A stretch of DNA of 60,920 bases from Dehalococcoidia bacterium UBA7891 (GTDB lineage: Bacteria; Chloroflexota; Dehalococcoidia; Lucifugimonadales; UBA826), in assembly GCA_002500485.1 (NCBI GenBank), contig DLRJ01000028.1, forward strand, positions 1-60,920, read 5' to 3'. Positions 1-8,779 of the stretch are shown here, in pieces. The notes under the pieces are model-generated. The model ran no database searches. It saw nothing but the letters and a program-made list of their open reading frames with translations, and had not been told where the DNA came from. Positions within the stretch are counted from its first letter, which is position 1, and each line of letters starts with the position of its first letter. The translations under genes and the position numbers were made by a program.

Positions 1-640
1 TTGAAATCCTCTTTTACCTGATTCCCAGTTATGAATTCCTTTACGATTAAATGTTGCCAATTTAAAGTTTTATGTTGCCTATTTTAAAATATAGATTAAA
101 GAAATGGTATTTATACTGCTTAAATAATATACACGTATTCCTGTATCTTTCAAGGATATTTAAAAACTCATTTCAAAGATTTGTTAGGCTATTTCCTAAA
201 CATGTAATTAATCGGGGAATGTAAAAAAAATTGCGAAGTAAGTATTTAAAACCCTATGGAACTGTGGTCTCATAATTTCGGGTGAGGGGGCGAAAATTAT
301 GGTGTATTTAGTTCACGGCAACCTATTGCAGAGGTGCCAAGTATTAGTTATCAGGATAAACGGGATTGAGCTTTCATTTAATATGGCCCCAGCCCTTTAA
401 ATGCACCCGAGTAAAACGAAATGAGTAAAGAAGTCATTATGGTAATTGCTTGAATAACGTTCCGAAAAAAATATTGGGGAATGGTAAATTTAGGCCGCCG
501 GATTGCCAGGATAGAAGAAATAAATCCCAATTAGGGTTCTTTAAATAAGAGGTTGGGTGCCTTATTAATAAAACGATTAAGTAGAGCCCACTCCGGTCAA
601 GGAGCCAACTTTACCGAAAACTATGGGTGTGGAGATAGAT
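1..640. other. Gene-poor AT-rich stretch, no gene recognised
   Basis: No reading frame with a plausible start and ribosome binding site was found on either strand. I compared it by eye with the conserved cores of tmRNA, RNase P RNA and SRP RNA and saw none. It holds a direct repeat ATGTTGCC at 51-58 and 72-79 (21 bases apart), a small inverted repeat TTAGG/CCTAA at 184-199 and a stronger stem-loop at 271-301. A minus-strand frame is open from about base 60 to the left edge (about 20 codons, TTG start only), which is too little to call. An unrecognised non-coding RNA or long leader is possible but not shown. Confidence 0.4.
271..301. other. Stem-loop in the gene-poor leader region
   Basis: CATAATTTCG at 271-280 pairs with CGAAAATTATG at 291-301, giving a 10-bp stem with a single bulged A around the G-rich loop GGTGAGGGGG. 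There is no T-run after it, so it does not look like a terminator. Its role is unknown; it could belong to a structured RNA. Confidence 0.3.
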
Positions 641-790
641 TTATTTGAGCCGGTTTCGGATAAAAAAAATACCGATCCCAATGACAAAACCGGCTGCTGT
701 AAGTTCAACATTTCCTTTTACAAGCCCTCCGGTAACGAGCCCCAATGACAGAGAAAATAGACCGACAAGGATAAACCACCCCTTACTCAT
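641..790 (-). CDS. Small two-helix membrane protein, 49 residues, unknown
   Basis: A short minus-strand gene of 49 codons plus TAA. The ATG at 790-788 is preceded by the ribosome binding site AAAGGAAAG at good spacing. The product starts MSKGWFILVGLF and has two hydrophobic stretches (about residues 5-23 and 31-43, the second rich in Gly, Ile and Phe) joined by a short polar turn with Lys and Glu. It ends in a basic tail, IRNRLK. That pattern fits a small inner-membrane hairpin protein with both ends in the cytoplasm. No family was recognised. It is divergent from the CinA-like gene that follows. Support is the start signal plus a clean hydrophobic pattern; no homology evidence is available. 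Confidence 0.55.
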   Translation of the reverse strand: MSKGWFILVGLFSLSLGLVTGGLVKGNVELTAAGFVIGIGIFFIRNRLK

Positions 791-900
791 AGAATACTTT
801 CCTTTGTATTAATCGACTTTAACGTTTATCTTAACCGGTAAGAGGACATTACAAATAGATTGTTTAGGGCAGTCTTCAGTAGGTATATCAAGGAGTAGGC

Positions 901-1392
901 ATGGATACTGAGATTTTGCGACTGGCGAACCTAACGGCGGATCTTCTAATTGAAACTAATCAAACTATCGGAATTGCGGAATCATCTTCTGGTGGTCTCA
1001 TTTCAGCGCATTTACTGGCGATACCCGGAGCTTCTAAGTTTTTTATGGGTGGATCGGTGATTTATACCAGAGTAGCCCAACGCAATTTATTGGGAGTGAA
1101 TGATGAAGAAATGGAAGGATTAAGAGCTTCCACAGAGCAATATGCCTCTCTAAATGCCAAAATGATACGGAAATTGTTGGGTACTACATGGGGACTGAGT
1201 GAAACTGGCGCTACGGGTCCTACCGGGAATCGATATGGAGATTCCGCTGGACATTCTTGTATTGGTGTTTCGGGTCCCTTATCACGCACTAAAACTATGG
1301 AAACCGGAGAGGAAAAAAGAGAGGAAAATATGCTCTCTTTTACCAAGGCTTCTTTGGTGTTTTTAATAGGATGCTTGGAAGAGAATCGTTAG
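901..1392 (+). CDS. CinA C-terminal (PncC-type) nicotinamide-nucleotide amidase-like protein
   Basis: A stand-alone CinA C-terminal domain of 163 residues, the usual length for this family. Characterised members deamidate nicotinamide mononucleotide to recycle pyridine nucleotide. Visible signatures are AESSSGG at residues 26-32 (family AES-C/S-T/S-GG with the catalytic Ser), IPGAS at 41-45, GGSVIYT at 50-56, LLGV, and GATGPTG further on. In the usual Y-x4-K element, Tyr55 is kept but the Lys position reads Gln60 with Arg61 next to it, so activity may differ from PncC. The ATG has a strong AAGGAG site a few bases upstream. It converges on an MFS gene after a 57-base gap with no clear terminator. 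Confidence 0.85.
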   Translation: MDTEILRLANLTADLLIETNQTIGIAESSSGGLISAHLLAIPGASKFFMGGSVIYTRVAQRNLLGVNDEEMEGLRASTEQYASLNAKMIRKLLGTTWGLSETGATGPTGNRYGDSAGHSCIGVSGPLSRTKTMETGEEKREENMLSFTKASLVFLIGCLEENR

Positions 1393-1449
1393 GTTTGTTG
1401 CGTTATGAGATAGAAGCAAAAATTTGATATTTAACCCGAAGTCTTTATT

Positions 1450-2721
1450 TTAATTTTTGGACATAAAGTTTCTTTCGGGAGTCCCCATAGCATTCAAGGC
1501 AAGGATTCCTATGGCCATAACAATCACAGTTCCATAGAAAATCGGGCGATAGCTATCAAGGTTGTCGTAGGATAAACCAGCTAGCAAAGGGCCAACGGCG
1601 AATGATACAGCCGTACCGTATCCCGCAACCCCCATGATACTGGCAAAACTTTTCAGGCCAAAATAATCCTGAACAATCATGTTTGTAAGTGTTCCAAATG
1701 CTCCCATGCAAAGACCCCAGAGTGGGGAGCAAACCCAGATGATTCCGGGGACAGTGGGATTTACCGACAATAGGAGGGCTACCGATAATCCAAAAAAAGA
1801 TACCATCATGGCATAGCGGGCGGTTATTTTTTCGCCCAGAATGCCAAATACTAGTTTTCCACTCATCCCAGCAAGTGCCAAAATGCTCATAGCTGTGGCA
1901 GCTGTAGTGGAATTCACCCCTTCATTAACGTAATGAGATATGAGCTGCGGTAATAAAGAGGCAAATGGTGTAGCTCCCACGAGAAATATATATAGAAGAA
2001 TATAGAGGGTTTTTGACCGTGCTGCCTCGGATATGGACATCCCTGGGAGTTGTGCCGGTTCTGAAGAAGTGCTCGATAGGTTGCTTGGTACTTTTAGGGT
2101 TAGCAATCCCATTTTGGGTTCCCGTAGCGCTAGAAGTACCGCCACCGCTACCAAAGAAGTTAATAATCCTTGCAGGTAATAACCGGATTGCCATCCCCCG
2201 AGAGCAATTACCGCTCCAATAATTCCAGGCATAACTACCCCACCGAAATTATTACCCATCATTGCAATTCCCATGACCCTGCCTCGTGTGTTGGGAAACC
2301 ATAATCCAACAATTCGGCCGACAGGAGTCATTGTGGCAGAGAAGCCGGCATATTGTAGAAAACTTAAAGCGTACCAATGCCAAAGCTCGGTCATCATTGG
2401 TCTCATGATGTAACTTAAAGCCGTAAGACTTACGCATAAAGCGACTATGATCCTTGGCCCTTTACTGTCTATAATCCGACCAAATAAAGGACCGAGGATT
2501 TGACCAATTGCTAGAAAGGAAAGAGAAGCGTTGATCTGCGTGCGAGTCCAGCCAAATTCTGCTGACATTTCATCACCGAATAAAGCGAATGTGTAGGTGC
2601 TAAACCCGACAAGAGCGGTTGATATGCTGAAACAAACCGCCACTGCCCACCATCCATTAATTGGGTTTAACGGGTTCCAAGTAGAACCGTATTTGTTGGA
2701 GTTAGTTGCCGATTTATTCAA
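1450..2721 (-). CDS. MFS transporter, monocarboxylate/oxalate-formate carrier-like
   Basis: A 423-residue, 12-helix major facilitator protein of the plasma membrane. It belongs to the same subgroup as four other carriers in this window (6084, 19710, 28475 and 34630 starts). The shared features are a short polar N-terminus, a Gly-Trp opening helix 1, the motif FGWTRTQIN just before helix 2, and an RxxD..GxR/K loop between helices 2 and 3 (GRIIDSKGPR here). This architecture resembles monocarboxylate and oxalate/formate carriers. The substrate cannot be read from sequence. The start is a TTG with a weak GAG site; no better in-frame start precedes helix 1. It diverges from the RND pump gene. Confidence 0.85.
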   Translation of the reverse strand: MNKSATNSNKYGSTWNPLNPINGWWAVAVCFSISTALVGFSTYTFALFGDEMSAEFGWTRTQINASLSFLAIGQILGPLFGRIIDSKGPRIIVALCVSLTALSYIMRPMMTELWHWYALSFLQYAGFSATMTPVGRIVGLWFPNTRGRVMGIAMMGNNFGGVVMPGIIGAVIALGGWQSGYYLQGLLTSLVAVAVLLALREPKMGLLTLKVPSNLSSTSSEPAQLPGMSISEAARSKTLYILLYIFLVGATPFASLLPQLISHYVNEGVNSTTAATAMSILALAGMSGKLVFGILGEKITARYAMMVSFFGLSVALLLSVNPTVPGIIWVCSPLWGLCMGAFGTLTNMIVQDYFGLKSFASIMGVAGYGTAVSFAVGPLLAGLSYDNLDSYRPIFYGTVIVMAIGILALNAMGTPERNFMSKN

Positions 2722-2795
2722 AATGTCTCGGTATTGTGAAATGTCAGCAGAATTTCTATATTCAAAAGCTAGTCTGATTCCTCAAATTGAATTGG

Positions 2796-2824
2796 TTGAC
2801 TGAAAATGTGCATTAACATACTAT
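2796..2824 (+). promoter_or_regulatory. Candidate sigma-70-type promoter for the RND gene
   Basis: TTGACT (2796-2801) is followed after exactly 17 bases by TACTAT (2819-2824), matching 5 of 6 and 4 of 6 consensus bases. It lies in the 218-base gap between divergent genes and points to the gene starting at 2940, leaving a leader of about 110 bases. Confidence 0.35.
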
Positions 2825-2939
2825 TTATAAATATAAATTGTTTTATGTAACAAAAAATACCCAATGTTATCTGATTTCTATCTGTTTGCTCATATCATCG
2901 CTAATGGAACGAAATTAGTAAATTCTACAAAGGACTAAT

Positions 2940-5900
2940 ATGAGCTACATTACGGATTTGGCCCTTCGTAGAGGGTCGGTGACGGTTTTAGCCTTCATTA
3001 TTATTTTAGGTGCGGGTATATTCACTTTCATTTCCTTACCTGTCGAGGTATTACCCAGAGTCCAGTTTCCCTTATTAACAGTTAATGTAGATTATCTGAA
3101 TGCTGGTTCAGAGGAAGTGGTTGAAGCAGTGACTCAGCCATTAGAGCAGCACATTTCCGGTTTAGGTAATTTGGAATCTATTCAATCCACTTCCGTGGAG
3201 GGTAAATCGATACTTCTGCTTTTTTACGAATATGGGTCCAATATGGATCAGGCGAAAAAAGATTTGGAAGCACGATTGGTCTCACTGGAATTGCCAGATG
3301 GAGCCACTGTGCCCAATGTGAGAGGAATCGATCCGGGTAGCGAGCCTATATTGCAGTTGAGCTTAACCCGGAGTGAAGGTGATTTCTCTTCTCTATCTGA
3401 TGTGGCTGAAAGCCAAATTGAACCAAGTTTGAATTCTGTTCAGGGAATTCAAAATGTAGCGGTTACCGGAAATCAAATATTCGACCTCTTAGTAGCGTTG
3501 GACCATGATGCATTGGCACGTTTTGATATTTCAATGGCGGATATCTCCAAAATTCTTGCAGAGAGTAATTTTTCTGTTCCATCCGGATATTTATTTGATG
3601 GGTCAAAAATGGTTTCAGTTCGAACTAGCAATAGTGTTTCTTCGATCGAGGATGTAAAGCAAATATCTGTTGGTTCTACTGATGGGAAAGTGATAACCCT
3701 AATTGACGTTGCAATTGTATCTCTTGTGCCTTCCCCGACCAATTCCATATCTCGCACCAATGGAATACAGAGTTTAGGTATAAGTGTCACAAAAGATCCT
3801 GACGCTAACACGGTGGATGTTTCGGCTGTTGCCTTATCTAAAGTTATGGCTATCGCGAATGCAGAAAAAATTCAAGTTGTGGAAATCTACAATGGGGGAC
3901 CTGAAATCGAAAGCCAATTGAACACTCTCAAAAGTGAAGGGATGTACGGGTTTATTTTCGCCGTTATCGGAGTGTTTCTTTTTCTTCTTAACGTTCGTGG
4001 TGGTGTTCTAAAAGGCCTTACACTTTCCTTAAGACCTACTTCAGTAATAGCATTGACCATACCCATCAGTATTTTGGGAGGCGTTCTGTTGATGGGTTTT
4101 ACCGACCTCACTTTGAACATTATGACTTTAGGGGGCCTGGCCATATCCGTCGGTCGGGTAGTCGACGATAGTATAGTTGTACTTGAAAATGTGTATCGAC
4201 ACATGCAGAGAGGAGAAAGCCCTAAAGTTGCGGCTTTAAATGCAACAAGGGAAGTTGCCGCTCCGATAACAGCTTCGACTCTTACTACGATTGTAGTCTT
4301 TGCTCCTCTGGGTTTTATTCAAGGCATAGTAGGTTCTTTCTTTTCCCCTTTTTGTTTGTCGGTTACATTTGCTCTGATTTCCTCTCTGCTTGTTTCAGTA
4401 ACTTTCGTCCCCGTAGCAGGTGCTTTTTTACTGAGACTGGGAGATCTTACCCCAGGTGATGACACCGAACCTTCCCTTACGACAATTCAGAGGATATATA
4501 AACCTACTTTGGAGTGGGCACTTACACACAAGCTAGCCTCGGTTGGAATTGCCTTGATATTGTGTGTAGGCAGCTTGGGTCTTTTGCGATTTATTCCGGT
4601 TACATTGTTTCCGGCAGGACCAGATAGATATATTTCTATCGACATTTCTGTTTCACCCAGTGCGACTACTGAAGAAAAAGATGCTGCCGTTCTGAGCGTT
4701 GAATCAGAACTTGAGAGATTGCGTATAGCAGGAAATGTCGAGAACTATTTGACTACGATAGGCGGTATAGGGATAGCATCTTTTCCTGGCGCGGGGCCAC
4801 TAGAAAGTGCAAATATATTTGTGAATATTGATAATTCGGCGCCATCTGATATTGCCGATACTTTGAGAGATGCTCTCCCATCGACTGATGGCCGAACCTA
4901 CAGAGTTGAAGAAGGTACGGGAGGGCCGCCGGCCGCCGGGCTTGAATTACAGATAATCGGCACTTCTTTTGAAGATGTAACACGTGCCAATTCCCAATTA
5001 ATGGAAGCTATAACGACTGTTAAGGGAATTGAGAACATTGAAAGTGACCTTACTGGTTTGAGACCAGAAATGCTCTTAAAGGTTGATTCAGAAGCAGCTT
5101 CTAAAATCGGACTTACACCCAGAGAAGTAGCACAAAGAGTAAGTGAACCTATGAAAGGTCAAACTGTTGGTAACTATGTCATAGATGGTAAAGACGTAAA
5201 AGTAATACTTAGAGTTGGTAGAGGAATGTATGGAGGTATGGGTTCTTTTGATGATGTGATGATTTCAGGTCCTCTTGGAGATGTTTCTATAGAGGAATTG
5301 GTTGATCCTGTGTTACAGGAGGCTCCAATTGCGGTTGGAAGAACCAACGGGAAAAGATCGGCGACAATAACAGGTATGATAACCGATGAGGATGCCAGGG
5401 CGGTTGGCTTGGAAGTCGAGAAAATAAGGTATTCTGTTGAGCAAAATAACCCTGGAGTTATCATTGAGTCGGGGGGAATATTTGCAGATATAGCTGAGGG
5501 GTTTCAAGATATATTTTTAGCAATGGCTATAAGTATTGTTCTAGTGTATTTGGTGATGGTTGGTAGCTTAGGGTCGTTGAGGAACCCGTTTGTAATACTT
5601 TTCAGCTTGCCTTTGGCAGGAATAGGTGCTTTGGTTGGACTAGCTGTTACCGGAAGTTCCTTGGGGTTACCCTCAATGATGGGGTTGTTGTTGTTGATCG
5701 GCCTTGTCGTGACGAATGCTATCGTATTGATAGCGTTTGTACAGCAATTACAAGACAAGGGTATGTCTGTTCGTGATTCCCTTATTGAAGGGGGAGTAGT
5801 GAGGTTGCGCCCGATATTGATGACTGCTATCACTACTGCAGCGGCCTTGATTCCACTTGCGGTTTTTGTCGGAGATGAAGGAGGAGGAATTATAGGGTCT

Positions 5901-6023
5901 GATTTGGCGATTGTTGTTATCGGAGGCTTGGCTAGTTCCACATTTCTGACCTTGCTCATTATCCCCATAATTTATGAGTTTATGCATGAAACGATTCCTA
6001 ATCTTTTAAGATTAAAAAGATAG
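2940..6023 (+). CDS. RND (HAE1/AcrB-type) efflux pump inner-membrane protein
   Basis: A full-length 1027-residue RND protein with the AcrB/MdtC architecture. It has one N-terminal helix, a large porter domain, six helices, a second porter domain and a final helix bundle. The proton-relay helix is visible near residues 398-415 as GRVVDDSIVVLEN, with the paired Asp residues conserved, so a proton-driven pump is likely. Such proteins export hydrophobic or amphiphilic compounds. No adaptor (membrane-fusion) protein or outer-membrane channel gene lies next to it, unlike the usual Gram-negative operon. It may work alone or with distant partners. The ATG is preceded by AAAGGA, and a candidate promoter sits at 2796-2824. 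Confidence 0.9.
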   Translation: MSYITDLALRRGSVTVLAFIIILGAGIFTFISLPVEVLPRVQFPLLTVNVDYLNAGSEEVVEAVTQPLEQHISGLGNLESIQSTSVEGKSILLLFYEYGSNMDQAKKDLEARLVSLELPDGATVPNVRGIDPGSEPILQLSLTRSEGDFSSLSDVAESQIEPSLNSVQGIQNVAVTGNQIFDLLVALDHDALARFDISMADISKILAESNFSVPSGYLFDGSKMVSVRTSNSVSSIEDVKQISVGSTDGKVITLIDVAIVSLVPSPTNSISRTNGIQSLGISVTKDPDANTVDVSAVALSKVMAIANAEKIQVVEIYNGGPEIESQLNTLKSEGMYGFIFAVIGVFLFLLNVRGGVLKGLTLSLRPTSVIALTIPISILGGVLLMGFTDLTLNIMTLGGLAISVGRVVDDSIVVLENVYRHMQRGESPKVAALNATREVAAPITASTLTTIVVFAPLGFIQGIVGSFFSPFCLSVTFALISSLLVSVTFVPVAGAFLLRLGDLTPGDDTEPSLTTIQRIYKPTLEWALTHKLASVGIALILCVGSLGLLRFIPVTLFPAGPDRYISIDISVSPSATTEEKDAAVLSVESELERLRIAGNVENYLTTIGGIGIASFPGAGPLESANIFVNIDNSAPSDIADTLRDALPSTDGRTYRVEEGTGGPPAAGLELQIIGTSFEDVTRANSQLMEAITTVKGIENIESDLTGLRPEMLLKVDSEAASKIGLTPREVAQRVSEPMKGQTVGNYVIDGKDVKVILRVGRGMYGGMGSFDDVMISGPLGDVSIEELVDPVLQEAPIAVGRTNGKRSATITGMITDEDARAVGLEVEKIRYSVEQNNPGVIIESGGIFADIAEGFQDIFLAMAISIVLVYLVMVGSLGSLRNPFVILFSLPLAGIGALVGLAVTGSSLGLPSMMGLLLLIGLVVTNAIVLIAFVQQLQDKGMSVRDSLIEGGVVRLRPILMTAITTAAALIPLAVFVGDEGGGIIGSDLAIVVIGGLASSTFLTLLIIPIIYEFMHETIPNLLRLKR

Positions 6024-6083
6024 CTGCTTAAACAATTAAATGTTAGTCTTCAGGGATGATTTATTTTCGATTGATAGTGTCTG

Positions 6084-7385
6084 TTGCCTTCTGAAATAAC
6101 CCAGAATTCATCTGAAAACTCCCCCCGTGGTATTTACAAGGGCTGGGTAGTAGTAGCTGTATCCTTTCTATCTATTGGAGGGTCAATAGGTTTTGCTCAA
6201 TATGGGTTTGGTCTCTTTATAGTTCCCCTGCAAGAAGAGTTTGGATGGACAAGAACTCAGATCAATTTTGCTATAACACTCGGGGTATTAGGTCATTTTG
6301 TTTCACCTTTAATAGGTCGCACTATAGATGTCTTTGGATCTAGGTATGTTATGGCGGTTTCTTTGGGCTTTATAGCGGTAGGGTTTTTCCTCAGATCAAT
6401 GATGGCTGAATTATGGCAATTTTATTTGTTCTCTCTCCTGGTTTTTACCGGTACCCCCGGTACTGGATTGGCCACTGGACGTTTGGTGCAGTTATGGTTT
6501 CCTGAAACTCGTGGACGCATGATGGGTTTTGTTACTGCAGGAAACAATTTTGGGGGTATGATTTCGATACCGGTACTAACTCTTGTTATTGCTTTTGGAG
6601 GTTGGAGAAGCGGATTTCTTTTTACCGCAATTTTTCTGGGAGTATTGTCGATTGCCTCCTTCATTTTCGTAAGAGACGGTATTGAATTCGTGTTAAAGGA
6701 ACAAAATAAACGTTGGGCCCCCAGAGGCCTTAATCAGTATTCTTCGAAAAAAGTGTTTGATGGGTTATCAGTTCGGTCAGCCTTGCTAACCAGGGCATTC
6801 TGGTTTATTGCGACCGGGATGACCCTACAGCAGTTTGTGAGAACCACTCTAGTCACACAACTGGCTGCCCACTTACAAGATATTCAACTTTCACCTGACA
6901 AAATAGGTCTATGTCTTTCCGTTCTGGCATTTGGTGGAGTAGCCTCTAAAATCATATTTGGAAGGGTTAGTGAGAATACTACTGCCAGGTGGGCCTATGC
7001 GATAGTTGTGGGGATTCAGGTTGTAGGTGTGGCGGCCTTTGTATTTTTTTCCTCTGATAACTTTGTTTTGATTTTTATTTCATTATCGATTTTTGGTCTT
7101 GGAATGGGGGGTATAGGTGCTCTCGGGCCGTTGGCTGTAACTGAACTTTTTGGCATGAAAAATTACGGGACTCTGAATGGTTTGATTCGGCAGGGAGTTA
7201 TAATTCCCGGGATAGTTGGTCCCTTATTAGCCGGGGCTATTTATGACAGTCAGGGAAGTTACGATCTAGCTTTCAAAATAATTTTGGGATTTTTGTTTTT
7301 ATCGTTCTTATGTTTTGTTTCAGCTAGCCCTCCGGCAAGGAAAGAAGATTTCCGAGACCAGAGGGCTGTCGATTCTAAACTCTAA
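6084..7385 (+). CDS. MFS transporter, monocarboxylate carrier-like
   Basis: A 433-residue, 12-helix MFS protein of the same subgroup as the carrier at 1450-2721. It has FGWTRTQINFA after helix 1, GRTIDVFGSR between helices 2 and 3, and a conserved LWFPETRGR element. The only plausible start is TTG, since the coding signal begins directly there and no ATG or GTG is in frame before helix 1. The Shine-Dalgarno signal is weak. Its 3' end overlaps the converging NHL-protein gene by 11 bases. It follows the RND gene by 60 bases and may be co-transcribed with it. The substrate is unknown; a small carboxylate is the family-based guess. Confidence 0.85.
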   Translation: MPSEITQNSSENSPRGIYKGWVVVAVSFLSIGGSIGFAQYGFGLFIVPLQEEFGWTRTQINFAITLGVLGHFVSPLIGRTIDVFGSRYVMAVSLGFIAVGFFLRSMMAELWQFYLFSLLVFTGTPGTGLATGRLVQLWFPETRGRMMGFVTAGNNFGGMISIPVLTLVIAFGGWRSGFLFTAIFLGVLSIASFIFVRDGIEFVLKEQNKRWAPRGLNQYSSKKVFDGLSVRSALLTRAFWFIATGMTLQQFVRTTLVTQLAAHLQDIQLSPDKIGLCLSVLAFGGVASKIIFGRVSENTTARWAYAIVVGIQVVGVAAFVFFSSDNFVLIFISLSIFGLGMGGIGALGPLAVTELFGMKNYGTLNGLIRQGVIIPGIVGPLLAGAIYDSQGSYDLAFKIILGFLFLSFLCFVSASPPARKEDFRDQRAVDSKL

Positions 7386-8298
7386 TAAATTTTTGAAGTC
7401 GGGCACCGTCTAAAGTTTCGCCAACATATAGGCTTCCCTCTGAGTCGACCCCAACTGCGTGAGCGGCCACTAAATCACCAGCTGTATGTGTGTCTGCGCC
7501 CCATCCACCCAGCCACTGTCCGTTTTTTGTCATAATTTTGACTCCGGAATGAGGAGTAACAACGGTGACTTCATCTGCATCAGGACTAGTTCCCTGCCTC
7601 ATGCCAAGTTCAGCCACGTACATTGCTCCGTCACTACCATGCAAAATTTCATTCGGTCTGTGGACGCCTCTCCATTCCGAGACATATTGTCCTGATGATG
7701 TGAAAATCTGAATTCGGCTGTTCTCACGGTCTGCCACATAAACGAGACCAGAAGGGTCTACTTCAACGCCGTGAGGAATCATAAATTGTCCGGGTCCCGT
7801 TCCTCTTTCACCCCATGATCCAATCAACTTCCCTTGAGGTGTGTAATGATGAATTCTGGAGTTACCGTATCCGTCAGAAATATAGATTGATCCATCAAGA
7901 CCAAAAGCTATGTCAGTGGGTTTGTTAAATGGTTCGCCACTTTGTTCAGGCGCGGGCTCATTTGGGGTACCCAGCATCATCAACTGATCGCCTTCGGCAG
8001 ACCACTTTCGTACAGTATGGTCACCAATATCGGTTGTCCATATGGAATCGGCGGGGCCGACTTGTACGTGATGGGCCGATGAGAAACTATCCTCACCCCA
8101 CGTGCCTAAAATAGTTCCGTTTTTATCTAATACAATCATTGGGTGTTCGCTTCTGTTGTAGGCGAAAATACGATCTTGACTATCAACACATACCCCCACC
8201 ACGTGATTCCATTCCCAGCCACTTGGTAAAGGAGCCCATTCGGGAACATTTTCATATGTGTACTCGCCATAACTTACTCGTAAAGGTTTAGTTGCCAT
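7375..8298 (-). CDS. NHL-repeat beta-propeller protein
   Basis: A 307-residue protein made of NHL-type propeller blades, each with a GV..D..G.IYV.D..N-like core. Examples are the elements GLDGSIYISDGYGNSRIH and GLVYVADRENSRIQIF. It resembles the peptidyl-glycine alpha-amidating lyase and peptidase-like six-bladed propellers often found in catabolic clusters of marine Chloroflexota. No signal peptide is visible, so it should be cytoplasmic. The ATG has an excellent AAGGAGAAAG site. A paralogue with the same blade order lies at 39732-40685. Enzymatic activity (lyase or lactonase) is possible but no active-site assignment is certain. Confidence 0.8.
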   Translation of the reverse strand: MATKPLRVSYGEYTYENVPEWAPLPSGWEWNHVVGVCVDSQDRIFAYNRSEHPMIVLDKNGTILGTWGEDSFSSAHHVQVGPADSIWTTDIGDHTVRKWSAEGDQLMMLGTPNEPAPEQSGEPFNKPTDIAFGLDGSIYISDGYGNSRIHHYTPQGKLIGSWGERGTGPGQFMIPHGVEVDPSGLVYVADRENSRIQIFTSSGQYVSEWRGVHRPNEILHGSDGAMYVAELGMRQGTSPDADEVTVVTPHSGVKIMTKNGQWLGGWGADTHTAGDLVAAHAVGVDSEGSLYVGETLDGARLQKFIRV

Positions 8299-8426
8299 TA
8301 CTTTCTCCTTGAAATATTCGTTGTCTGATCGCAGAAGCCTTACTTAGATAGAGGTTTTTTTGTAGGATCGGAACTATACTTTGTTAATTGAATGTATTCA
8401 ATATATGGAATCTCCATTTGTGTTGT

Positions 8427-8455
8427 TTGACAGTAATTTTAGTGAACGATAGACT
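8427..8455 (+). promoter_or_regulatory. Promoter for the zinc-ribbon gene
   Basis: A perfect TTGACA (8427-8432), then a 17-base spacer, then TAGACT (8450-8455, 4 of 6). It lies 64 bases upstream of the start codon at 8519, in the gap between divergent genes. Confidence 0.5.
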
Positions 8456-8518
8456 CTTTGCAGAGAACGTGAGTCACTTGATACTGTTTTATTAATGAGC
8501 GTGAATTAAGGGGAAAAA

Positions 8519-8710
8519 ATGGCGAAATATAGTTGTGGGGATTGCGGAATGGAAGTACATCCTATTACGTGTGGGAAATGTGGAACAGAATTGACCCATG
8601 TAAATATTGAGAAGGATGACGGTACTACAGTTGGTGTAGCAGAATGTACTAACGGCTGTGGCAAAATCAAGTCACCAATGTGTTGCGGACATGATATGGC
8701 TGCCGCGTAG
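8519..8710 (+). CDS. Small eight-cysteine zinc-ribbon-like protein
   Basis: A 63-residue protein with cysteines at positions 6, 9, 18, 21, 43, 47, 55 and 56, plus His14, His27 and His58. The pairs C6-GD-C9 and C18-GK-C21 form one knuckle set; C43-TNG-C47 and the MCCGHDM tail form a second. This fits a small protein binding one or two zinc or iron atoms. The MCCGHDM tail recalls small metal-binding domains, but I recognise no defined family. The start is secure: AAGGGG at 8508-8513, then ATG. It has its own promoter and a strong terminator directly behind it, so it is probably monocistronic and well expressed. Confidence 0.8.
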   Translation: MAKYSCGDCGMEVHPITCGKCGTELTHVNIEKDDGTTVGVAECTNGCGKIKSPMCCGHDMAAA

Positions 8711-8735
8711 GTGGACTAATTTGAACAGAGTAATG

Positions 8736-8768
8736 AAATGGGTCGCTCAAAAGCGACCCATTTTTATT
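8736..8768 (+). terminator. Rho-independent terminator
   Basis: AAATGGGTCGCT (8736-8747) pairs perfectly with AGCGACCCATTT (8752-8763) around the loop CAAA. A T-rich tract overlaps and follows the 3' arm. It ends the zinc-ribbon transcription unit and is the clearest intrinsic terminator in the window. Confidence 0.85.
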
Positions 8769-8779
8769 TGATATCACTT

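Noticed and set aside
51..79. Direct repeat ATGTTGCC spaced by 21 bases, as a regulatory tandem site.
   Set aside because: Two short copies in AT-rich DNA with no gene close behind are weak evidence.
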